From Deltaproteobacteria bacterium (GTDB taxonomy: Bacteria; UBA10199; DSSB01): a DNA stretch of 5,569 nt. Position numbers and translations under genes: made by a program. Each line of letters starts with the position of its first letter. Position 1 is the first letter of the stretch. The stretch is from contig JAGRNM010000102.1 in the NCBI GenBank assembly GCA_020440745.1, forward strand, positions 1 through 5,569, in the 5' to 3' direction. Shown piece by piece: positions 1 through 5,569 of the stretch. The notes beneath the pieces were generated by a model. It was not told the DNA's origin. It saw nothing but the letters and a program-made list of their open reading frames with translations, and made no database searches.

Positions 1-1
1 C

Positions 2-610
2 CCCGATCTAGCCAACATGGCTTTTGTGGAATCTATGTTTATCTGGGATGTACAGTCTAAGGTTGGGGCAGCAGGCATGTGGCAATTTATGCCCAAAACC
101 GCCATGACCTATGGATTAAGAGTCGATAAGTATGTGGACGAAAGACTAGAACCCTTTTTAGCAGCCAGGGCAGCCACCCGATTATTAAAACATAATTACG
201 AGGTACTTGGCACTTGGCCCCTGGCAATCAATGCCTACAACTCGGGACGGGGCTCTCTTTTAAAAGCTGTTGAAACAGTAGGCAGCAAAAGTATTGCAGA
301 AATTATCTTAAACTACCGCGGTGGAATTTATGGTTTTGCCTCACGAAACTTTTACCCTAGCTTTTTGGCCATCCTCAGAATCCAAGAAAATCCAGAAAAA
401 TATTTTGGCCCCCTAGCCCAAGAAGAAGCAGAATATCCAAACTACTTGGAGTTAAAAAAAGACCAAAGTCTGCAAGAAATTAGCAAAGAACTTCATATTC
501 CTTTAAAACAATTAAAAGAGCTTAATCGTCACTACAAGGCCAATGTTTTGGAAAAAGGACTGCCCATCCCCGCAGGATACCGCATTAGGATACCTATAAA
601 ATCGAGTTAG
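2..610 (+). CDS. mltD: Membrane-bound lytic murein transglycosylase, MltD-like, with C-terminal LysM-like domain (5' end missing)
   Basis: This enzyme cleaves the MurNAc-GlcNAc bond of peptidoglycan and forms 1,6-anhydroMurNAc; MltD-type proteins act in the periplasm, usually lipid-anchored to the outer membrane. The reading frame is open to the left edge, and the codons before the first visible ATG (17) read PDLAN, which fits the usual 'LPxLAxxAFVES' run into the SLT domain. That ATG is therefore internal and the true start lies outside the window. Counting from that Met, the likely catalytic Glu is E5 (FVES), followed by GAAGMWQFMP at 17-26, AINAYNSG at 70-77 and FASRNFYPSFLA at 107-118, the standard order for family 1 (SLT) transglycosylases. 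Residues about 142-193 (LKKDQSLQEI to RIRIP) resemble a divergent LysM repeat, which would bind glycan. The signal peptide and lipobox cannot be seen. The next gene starts 101 bp downstream on the same strand. The family call is secure; the exact subfamily name is less so. Confidence 0.9.
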   Translation, partial: PDLANMAFVESMFIWDVQSKVGAAGMWQFMPKTAMTYGLRVDKYVDERLEPFLAARAATRLLKHNYEVLGTWPLAINAYNSGRGSLLKAVETVGSKSIAEIILNYRGGIYGFASRNFYPSFLAILRIQENPEKYFGPLAQEEAEYPNYLELKKDQSLQEISKELHIPLKQLKELNRHYKANVLEKGLPIPAGYRIRIPIKSS

Positions 611-711
611 ACAAAATCACTCCGCTAGGGATTGATAAAAGATTCTTATTTTTTTAAAGTTTGTGAAACCAATAAAAAACTATACAGACCATTAAGACTG
701 ACCTTGCCAAG
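611..711. other. Short intergenic gap between mltD-like gene and NUDIX gene
   Basis: This 101 bp stretch is AT-rich and has no ORF worth calling. A run of seven T residues lies at 649-655, but the sequence before it can only form a weak AT-rich fold (AAGATTCTT), so it is not a convincing intrinsic terminator. TATACA at 681-686 resembles a -10 box. The nearest -35-like element, TTGTGA at 661-666, is only 14 bp away, which is too close for a normal sigma-70 promoter. Whether the downstream unit has its own promoter or is read from the transglycosylase gene cannot be decided. Confidence 0.4.
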
Positions 712-1272
712 ATGAAAGAAAAAATTAAAGCCCTACTCCAAGCCCAATCCCCTCAAAAAGTTTTTTTAGAGGGCTTTAAACCCAGCGCCGTCTTATTGCC
801 CTTGATACAAAAAGACAAAAAAATCCAAATTCTCTACACCCTCAGAAGTCAAAAGGTTGCCTCCCATAAAGGACAAATTAGTTTCCCCGGTGGTTTTCAC
901 GAAAAAGAAGACAAAGATCTCATCTACACCGCACTAAGAGAAACCGAAGAAGAAGTAGGGATTCCTATCCAAAAAGTCGAAGTCCTTGGCCAACTTGACG
1001 AAGCTTTTACCCCTAGAGGCTATCATATCACTCCTTTTGTCGGCTGGATTCAAGACCCCATTGATCTCAAAATTAATGAGGAAATCGAGCAAGCTTTTTG
1101 GATAAATCTAGACGAATTAATGGATCCCAAAAATTTACGCTTGGAAGAAAAAGAATTTCAGGGCAAGAGCTATCCCTTCCCCTTTTATCAAATTGGTGAG
1201 TATACGATTTGGGGAGCAACTGGACGAATCACCTATAGCCTGTTAGAAAGAATAAAAAAGCAAATACCATGA
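712..1272 (+). CDS. NUDIX hydrolase, probable coenzyme A pyrophosphatase (NudL/YeaB-like)
   Basis: Members of this family hydrolyse CoA, and often oxidised CoA or acyl-CoA, to 4'-phosphopantetheine derivatives and 3',5'-ADP in the cytoplasm, using Mg2+ or Mn2+. The 186-residue length is normal. Residues 41-61 (LYTLRS, then GQISFPGG) match the NuCoA signature that marks CoA-specific members. It overlaps a NUDIX box from G61 to I84 whose metal-binding end is intact (R76-E77, E80-E81, G83). As in E. coli YeaB, the box has an Asp (D67) and one more residue before the Arg than in MutT. The C-terminal IWGATGRITYSLL (166-178) is also typical. The Arg expected in the NuCoA motif is Ala (A50). No clear Shine-Dalgarno precedes the ATG at 712, but the protein begins as expected for the family. 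It overlaps the next gene by 4 nt (ATGA). Substrate is inferred from motif only. Confidence 0.9.
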   Translation: MKEKIKALLQAQSPQKVFLEGFKPSAVLLPLIQKDKKIQILYTLRSQKVASHKGQISFPGGFHEKEDKDLIYTALRETEEEVGIPIQKVEVLGQLDEAFTPRGYHITPFVGWIQDPIDLKINEEIEQAFWINLDELMDPKNLRLEEKEFQGKSYPFPFYQIGEYTIWGATGRITYSLLERIKKQIP

Positions 1273-1640
1273 AACACCTAAGCCTATTATTAAGCCTACT
1301 TTTCCTTTTAAGTGCCTGCGGAGGCCGAATCCCTAGTGAAGCCAAAACCAACCGCCTTAGCCAAAAATACTTTAAGTCCTATGGCAAAAAATACCAAGAC
1401 AGCTTCTTAGGACAAAACCCTGTGCAAAGCTCTTCAGTACAAGGAGTCCAAGAATTACAAAAAAACGTCGCTACGGCCCTTGTCCAGTTACAATTAGAAA
1501 ACCAGGAGTCCGTCCCTGTCTTAATAACCTTAATCCGCAAGTTTCCCTTGGGTTGGCGTATCAAGAGTTGGGAAAGAAAAGACCAAATCACTAGTAGGCT
1601 AAAAAACCAAAACCTTATCCAAGAGGAAACAAGTCCATGA
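1269..1640 (+). CDS. Small lipoprotein of unknown function
   Basis: The product is 123 residues long and I do not recognise a named family. It starts with a textbook lipoprotein signal: MKH, a leucine-rich core (residues 4-14) and the lipobox L14-S15-A16-C17. Signal peptidase II should cleave before C17. The residue after the Cys is Gly, not Asp, so Lol sorting to the outer membrane is expected in a diderm. The mature part (about 107 residues) is hydrophilic, with a Gln-rich helix-like stretch around 56-79, then a strand-like segment VPVLITLIRKF (82-92) and GWRIKSWERK (95-104). That ending resembles small NTF2-like or DUF-type lipoproteins whose sheet ends in a 'GWRVxxWE' strand, but this is only an impression. 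Its ATG overlaps the NUDIX stop by 4 nt, and its own stop overlaps the crcB start by 4 nt, so it sits in the middle of a coupled unit. Confidence 0.85.
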   Translation: MKHLSLLLSLLFLLSACGGRIPSEAKTNRLSQKYFKSYGKKYQDSFLGQNPVQSSSVQGVQELQKNVATALVQLQLENQESVPVLITLIRKFPLGWRIKSWERKDQITSRLKNQNLIQEETSP

Positions 1641-2005
1641 AAGCCTTAAGCGCCGTCGCCCTAGGAGGCAGCTTAGGGGCACTGCTTCGCTACTCCTTTT
1701 ATTTAATCACTCCTTTTTTTAATCTACCTAAATTTTCCGGCACCATCATTGCCAATACACTGGGATGTTTTTTAATTGGTTATGTCCACGGCCGTGGTTT
1801 CTTAAGTTCTTTAGGTGCCAAATTTTTAATTATAGGCTTTTTAGGCAGCCTAACCACTTTTTCTACCTTTCAGTGGGAAGGATTTATCTTATTAGAAAAA
1901 AGCCTCATCCTTTCCTTTAGCTACTTCATTGGCAGCATGATACTAGGCTTTGCTTTGCTTGTCTTAGGATTCTCCTTAGGAGGAGGAAAACTCACTTGGA
2001 TTTGA
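1637..2005 (+). CDS. crcB: Fluoride ion channel CrcB/Fluc
   Basis: Fluc proteins are small dual-topology dimers in the inner membrane that let F- leave the cytoplasm and so protect enolase and pyrophosphatases. The 122-residue length and four hydrophobic segments (about 2-24, 33-52, 60-84, 90-113) are normal. Diagnostic motifs are all present: GGSLGALLRY at 10-19 with the conserved Arg (R18), GTIIANTLGCFLIG at 35-48 with the pore Asn (N40), and GFLGSLTTFSTF at 67-78. The last holds the Thr-rich bend near the central Na+ site and the two pore phenylalanines F75 and F78. A good Shine-Dalgarno-like AGAGGA lies about 9-10 bp before the ATG, inside the lipoprotein gene. The start overlaps that gene's stop (ATGA). 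There is only one crcB copy here, consistent with a homodimer. No fluoride riboswitch is visible upstream. The last 85 bp overlap the antisense 3' end of comEC. Confidence 0.95.
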   Translation: MKALSAVALGGSLGALLRYSFYLITPFFNLPKFSGTIIANTLGCFLIGYVHGRGFLSSLGAKFLIIGFLGSLTTFSTFQWEGFILLEKSLILSFSYFIGSMILGFALLVLGFSLGGGKLTWI

Positions 2006-4338
2006 CCCACTTCATGGGTACTAAGCACTCTCCCAAAGCTATTTAAACTTTTTAAGACCTCATGGTGAGGAAACCCAAAACGATTAGCAAAGCCCGCACT
2101 AATTAAGCTTAATTGAGGACTTATCTTATTTAAAAATTGAATATCACTAGAAGAACGAGAACCATGATGAGCGACTTTTAATAAATCTATTTTAGATAGG
2201 TAAGGGTCTTCTGATAAAATTTTTTCTACTGGTTTTTCGATATCTCCCGTCAAAAGAGCACAATACTCTCCATAACATAACTTAAACACTAAACTCTGAT
2301 TATTATCTTTAAAACTAGAGGCAGACTTAGGCGGCCACAAAACTTGCCAACGGGTCTTATTAAAAACAAAGCAATCCTCTTTAGCCAAAAACCTAATTTT
2401 TATTTTTTTTAACTCTGCCTGTTTAATCAGGTATTGAAGCTGAGGATGATACTGAGAAGCTTGGGCCAACCAAAGTTCTTCTACCCCAAAATTATCCAAA
2501 ATTTCTTCCAAGCCTTTAAAATGATCCGCATCAGCATGGGTCACCACTAAAGCTTTAAGAGAAATAATGCCACGACTTAAAAGTTCTGGCACCACCAAGT
2601 TAAGCCCTACTTCAAAATCACTATAGGCAAAGCCTCCCCCATCAATCAAAACCGCCTCTCTTCCTGGCAACTCCACCAAAAAACTCTCCCCTTGTCCCAC
2701 GTCTAAAAGACTCAATCTTAAATGATCCTCAACTTTTCTAGGCCAAAGCGAAAGCGACAAAGCAGAAATAAAAATAATTAAAAAAGAAAAAATAAGAAAA
2801 AAACGATGTCTTAAATGGCGCAGAGCTAAGACACCTAAAAACCAAGTTAAGTAATGAAAAACTCCCCAAGGACGCATCCAAATCCAAGCACCTGGCAGAC
2901 TACTAAGCCAAAGAAGGGTCTTTAATAAAAAATCCGTTAGACTACCTAAGATTTCAAAAAGTCCCGTAGCCCAAGGTAAAGAGACCAAACTCAAGCAAGA
3001 AGCCAAAAAAATTCCAGGCAAAATTAAAAAAGCAATTAAAGGACTTAATATAAAATTAGCTATTGGAGAAATTAAAGAAAGGCGATGAAAGTACTTAACC
3101 AAAAGCGGCATTAACCCCCACTGCACAGCAAAGCTTAAAGCAAAAATCCAAACTAAGCCATGAACTAACTTGTTTTTAAAAACCCAAGAAGATCCTAATA
3201 AATCTTCCGTAAAATTCTTAAAAGACTCACCAAAATAAATAATCCAAAACACACTTAAAAAACTTAATAAAAAACCAAGGTCCTTAAAAAAAGAAGGCTT
3301 CACACTTAGCAAAAGCCAAGCAACTAAACTTAAAAGCGTCCATACTTGCTTCTTTTTTCTTAAAAAGAGCCAAAGCATCCCCAAAAAAACAAAGCATAAA
3401 GCTCTTAGAACCGAAGGAGAAAATCCCACTAAGCAGGCATAAATAAAGCAAAGCAAACATCCAAAAACGCTGGCTAAAAATTTAGCCCAGGCCTGCTGGG
3501 CTAAACGAAAAGATAAAGAAAAAATTACATAAAAAGGAAAGTAAGCAAAAATAAAACAAAGTCCAAGGTGCAGTCCAGAAACCACTAAAAGATGACTAGT
3601 CCCCGTTCTTTCAAAAGCATGCAAGGTCTCAGGTAAAAGAGCTTTTTTATTTTTAAAAAGCAGCGCCTCAAACAAAGCCCTCGCTTCTTCAGAAAGAGAA
3701 GCCCCTTTCAAAGAAGTCCTGATACTTTCCCTAAGTTGATTCAAAAAATTTTCCCAAAAATCAGCTTGGGATGGCAAAATTTTCCAATAAGAAACCGCCT
3801 CCAAGCTGGCCGTAAGCCCGATGCCCTCACGCTCTAAATGCTTTGGATAGTCAAAACTACTAGGATTGCCAAAAGCTCTAGGCATTTTATAGCGAGCCTT
3901 AGCCCAAAAATAATCTCCGGGTTTTAATAAACAAAGCTCATCATAAAGACGAAATCGCACCAAGAAACTAGAAGCAAGCTTAGTGTCTTGAAGGCCTAAA
4001 AGCTCTCCATCAAAGGTCCAATTTTTTTTCCTGCCCTGACAAGGCGTCTTGACTTTAATAAGGGAAGTTAATTTTTTTCTTGTAGCAATACTACCTTGAA
4101 TAGCTTGTGGAAACACAGGTAAAGGACTGGGATTGGCTCTAAAAAAACCGTTTAAAAAACTCAGAGCAATGAAAAAAAAGAAAAAAATAAAATTGCCTGC
4201 TGGCTTTAGCTTATAATAGAAAAGACCTAAAATCGGTATCCAAGCCAAAGCCCAAAGACCAAAATCCGAAAAACTTAACCCTAAACCAAGACTTAAAATT
4301 AAAAAAATAAAGGGATAACTAGTAAAAAATCTCGCCAT
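1921..4338 (-). CDS. comEC: ComEC/Rec2-family DNA internalisation channel
   Basis: ComEC is the inner-membrane channel that carries single-stranded transforming DNA into the cytoplasm. The 805 residues show the full three-part architecture. First come N-terminal membrane segments (about 8-66) and an OB-like DUF4131 region (about 75-180) with LKPGD and NPSSFDYPKHL. Next is the polytopic competence domain (about 210-530) with TGTSHLLVVSGLHLGL (245-260) and SPSVLRA (307-313). Last is a metallo-beta-lactamase-like domain (about 538-783) with LDVGQGES (545-552), DGGG (566-569), THADADH (600-606), LTGD (696-699) and AHHGS (723-727). The metal-binding motifs look intact, so the nuclease-like domain may be active; its role in strand degradation is a proposal for the family. 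An in-frame TGA directly precedes the ATG, so this is the earliest ATG available without readthrough. The last ~21 residues (from FPPPKEN) look non-conserved and come from DNA shared with crcB. No other competence gene is present here. Confidence 0.95.
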   Translation of the reverse strand: MARFFTSYPFIFLILSLGLGLSFSDFGLWALAWIPILGLFYYKLKPAGNFIFFFFFIALSFLNGFFRANPSPLPVFPQAIQGSIATRKKLTSLIKVKTPCQGRKKNWTFDGELLGLQDTKLASSFLVRFRLYDELCLLKPGDYFWAKARYKMPRAFGNPSSFDYPKHLEREGIGLTASLEAVSYWKILPSQADFWENFLNQLRESIRTSLKGASLSEEARALFEALLFKNKKALLPETLHAFERTGTSHLLVVSGLHLGLCFIFAYFPFYVIFSLSFRLAQQAWAKFLASVFGCLLCFIYACLVGFSPSVLRALCFVFLGMLWLFLRKKKQVWTLLSLVAWLLLSVKPSFFKDLGFLLSFLSVFWIIYFGESFKNFTEDLLGSSWVFKNKLVHGLVWIFALSFAVQWGLMPLLVKYFHRLSLISPIANFILSPLIAFLILPGIFLASCLSLVSLPWATGLFEILGSLTDFLLKTLLWLSSLPGAWIWMRPWGVFHYLTWFLGVLALRHLRHRFFLIFSFLIIFISALSLSLWPRKVEDHLRLSLLDVGQGESFLVELPGREAVLIDGGGFAYSDFEVGLNLVVPELLSRGIISLKALVVTHADADHFKGLEEILDNFGVEELWLAQASQYHPQLQYLIKQAELKKIKIRFLAKEDCFVFNKTRWQVLWPPKSASSFKDNNQSLVFKLCYGEYCALLTGDIEKPVEKILSEDPYLSKIDLLKVAHHGSRSSSDIQFLNKISPQLSLISAGFANRFGFPHHEVLKSLNSFGRVLSTHEVGQIQVSFPPPKENPKTSKAKPSIMLPMK

Positions 4339-4368
4339 TCAGCTAAAGATTTGCAATGAACGCGCCAT
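4339..4368 (-). CDS. Candidate leader peptide (uORF) abutting the comEC start
   Basis: On the minus strand an ATG at 4368-4366 opens a ten-codon frame (MARSLQIFS, then TGA) whose stop is immediately followed by the comEC ATG (TGAATG). A G-rich Shine-Dalgarno-like sequence, GAAGGGGGG, lies 7 bp before this ATG, whereas nothing comparable lies close to the comEC ATG. The arrangement would let ribosomes terminate and restart on comEC. Both frames begin with the codons ATG GCG. It could instead be chance, or the original comEC N-terminus cut by a recent nonsense change or base-call error. No homologue is expected to be detectable at this length. Confidence 0.35.
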   Translation of the reverse strand: MARSLQIFS

Positions 4369-4504
4369 AAAAATACCCCCCTTCAAAAAACTTCTAAGCA
4401 TTAAATAAAAGACTAAGACTTTGCCTTCATTAAAAATTTTGTTAAAGCCCGATATTTTTTTAAGAAGAAAAGCAAAAAAGAAAAATTACTAACTACTACC
4501 TACC
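4339..4504. promoter_or_regulatory. Divergent intergenic region between comEC and cstA
   Basis: These 166 bp separate two divergent genes and must hold, or lie near, both promoters. The DNA is very AT-rich. I looked for sigma-70 boxes on both strands. On the minus strand TTTAAT (4405-4400) is a fair -10 for comEC but has no matching -35. On the plus strand TTGCCT (4421-4426) is a fair -35 with no good -10 at normal spacing. A purine-rich plus-strand tract (4461-4487) lies in the probable cstA leader. The region also contains the candidate leader ORF at 4339-4368. No clear operator palindrome was seen. Confidence 0.35.
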
Positions 4505-5569
4505 ATGCATAGCACCTTACTGACCCTAGGCCTTCTAGCCCTATATTTTTTAAGTTACCGTCTCTATCACCGTTGGGTAGCCCACAAAATTTTTGGAGCC
4601 TCTAACCAAGAATTAACCCCCGCCCATACCCATCGAGATAACATCGACTATGTCCCCACCCATAAACATGTTTTGTGGGGTCATCATTTTTCTAGTATTG
4701 CTGGGGCAGCTCCCATTGTAGGTCCAGCCATTGCCGTGATTTGGGGCTGGTTGCCTGCCTTAGCTTGGGTGATTCTTGGTTCTATCTTGATGGGAGCGGT
4801 TCATGATGGTGGCACCTTAATTCTTAGCGCCAAACGCAAAGGCAAGACTATTGCCGATATTACCGGCGGCTTAATCAATCGCCGAGCCCGTAATATTTTT
4901 TTGGTCATGATTAGTTTTTTGACTTGGACGGTGATTGCGGTTTTTGCCCTGGTGATCGCCGTACTCTTTGATCAATACCCCCAAGTCGTGATTCCTATTA
5001 ATGCCGAAATTATTGTTGCCCTAGCTATTGGCTATTGGGGCTACCATCGAAAAAAAAGTTTACTGATTCCTTCTATCCTGGCCCTATTCATCCTTTATGC
5101 TCTAGTGCCCGTTGGGATTGCTTATCCCATCAAATTAGAAATTTGGTTTGGACTAAGCTTTTTACAAGACTTAGCTCTTAGCCTCCATCTACCTTCGTGG
5201 CTAGGTTCGCCCATCATGTTATGGATGTATTTTTTATTAATTTATTCTTGGGTAGCCAGCGTCTTACCGGTCTGGACCCTTCTACAACCTAGAGACTTTA
5301 TTAATAGCCACCAATTATTTGTGGGCTTGGCCGCCATGTATGTAGGTTTTTTTATCACCGCGCCAGAGATTGTAGCACCTAGTTTTAATTGGCATCCCAG
5401 CGGCGCTCCTAGCCCTTGGCCCTTTCTTTTTATCACCATTGCTTGTGGTGCTATCAGTGGTTTTCATGGATTAGTCAGTAGTGGTACCACCAGCAAACAA
5501 TTAGACAAAATGGAAGATGCTTGCGCCATCGGCTGCGGTTCTATGTTGGGAGAAGGACTACTTGCTCTC
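4505..5569 (+). CDS. cstA: Carbon starvation protein CstA-family transporter (3' end missing)
   Basis: CstA and its relative BtsT are inner-membrane transporters linked to peptide and pyruvate uptake under nutrient limitation. The frame runs 355 codons from the ATG at 4505 to the right edge without a stop. An in-frame TAA at 4490-4492 makes this ATG the first possible start. Family landmarks appear in order: TPAHTHRDNIDYVPT near 38-52, GHHFSSIAGAAPIVGP from 59, GAVHD ending at D101, SVLPVWTLLQPRDF in the second half, FLFITIACGAISGFH, then SSGTTSKQ (325-332) and IGCGSMLGEG just before the edge. Several hydrophobic helices fit the CstA domain (PF02554). Compared with E. coli CstA, the protein lacks roughly the first transmembrane segment, starting instead at the helix before the YR motif; shorter N-termini like this occur in the family. 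No clear Shine-Dalgarno precedes the ATG. The C-terminal region lies outside the window. The substrate cannot be read from the sequence. Confidence 0.93.
   Translation, partial: MHSTLLTLGLLALYFLSYRLYHRWVAHKIFGASNQELTPAHTHRDNIDYVPTHKHVLWGHHFSSIAGAAPIVGPAIAVIWGWLPALAWVILGSILMGAVHDGGTLILSAKRKGKTIADITGGLINRRARNIFLVMISFLTWTVIAVFALVIAVLFDQYPQVVIPINAEIIVALAIGYWGYHRKKSLLIPSILALFILYALVPVGIAYPIKLEIWFGLSFLQDLALSLHLPSWLGSPIMLWMYFLLIYSWVASVLPVWTLLQPRDFINSHQLFVGLAAMYVGFFITAPEIVAPSFNWHPSGAPSPWPFLFITIACGAISGFHGLVSSGTTSKQLDKMEDACAIGCGSMLGEGLLAL

Noticed and set aside
661..686. Promoter made of TTGTGA and TATACA before the NUDIX gene
   Set aside because: The 14-bp spacer is too short for sigma-70, and the -35 match is modest; kept only as a remark on the gap.
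611..711. Fluoride riboswitch upstream of the crcB-containing unit
   Set aside because: I could not find the conserved GGCGATGG-type start or the pseudoknot pattern of the crcB motif in the gap.
1379..1591. 70-codon minus-strand ORF inside the lipoprotein gene
   Set aside because: It lies wholly antisense to a gene with a clear lipobox and coupled ends, and its product has no recognisable motif.
1972..1985. Small inverted repeat CTCCT-TAGG-AGGAG near the end of crcB
   Set aside because: It is a short stem inside two overlapping coding regions with no U tract; likely chance from Gly/Leu codons.
2005..2019. Hairpin ACCCA-CTTCA-TGGGT at the crcB stop as an intrinsic terminator
   Set aside because: The stem has only five pairs and no T run follows on either strand; it also encodes conserved ComEC residues (STHEVG region).
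5242..5439. 65-codon minus-strand ORF inside cstA
   Set aside because: It is fully antisense to conserved CstA coding sequence, with low-quality composition and no motif; a shadow frame.

Overview
The window holds five substantial protein genes, one small lipoprotein gene and a possible leader peptide. There are no RNA genes, mobile elements or CRISPR arrays that I can support. The DNA is AT-rich by eye, with many A and T runs. An MltD-type murein transglycosylase and a lipoprotein with a classic lipobox point to a diderm (Gram-negative) bacterium. The style of the transglycosylase (the FASRNFYPSFLA segment) and the mix of ComEC, CstA and CrcB would suit a low-GC member of the Desulfobacterota/Deltaproteobacteria. 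That placement is a weak inference.

Layout: (1) 2-610, plus strand: the 3' part of a lytic transglycosylase gene cut by the left edge. (2) 611-711: a short gap with no convincing promoter or terminator. (3) 712-2005, plus strand: a tight three-gene unit made of a NUDIX CoA pyrophosphatase, a small outer-membrane-type lipoprotein and the fluoride channel CrcB/Fluc. Both junctions are 4-nt ATGA overlaps, so the genes are almost certainly cotranscribed and translationally coupled. (4) 1921-4338, minus strand: a complete ComEC/Rec2 DNA-uptake channel whose 3' end runs 85 bp into the 3' end of crcB (tail-to-tail). (5) 4339-4504: a divergent intergenic region. On the minus strand it contains a nine-residue ORF with its own G-rich Shine-Dalgarno-like sequence, ending directly against the comEC ATG. 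(6) 4505 to the right edge, plus strand: the N-terminal 355 codons of a CstA-family carbon-starvation/peptide or pyruvate transporter.

The genes do not form one pathway. They look like housekeeping and envelope functions: cell-wall remodelling, CoA clean-up, fluoride export, DNA uptake and nutrient uptake. I see no strong case for an undescribed multi-gene system. The observations most worth checking are the leader ORF abutting comEC, the antisense comEC/crcB overlap, and the uncharacterised lipoprotein coupled between a CoA pyrophosphatase and a fluoride channel.
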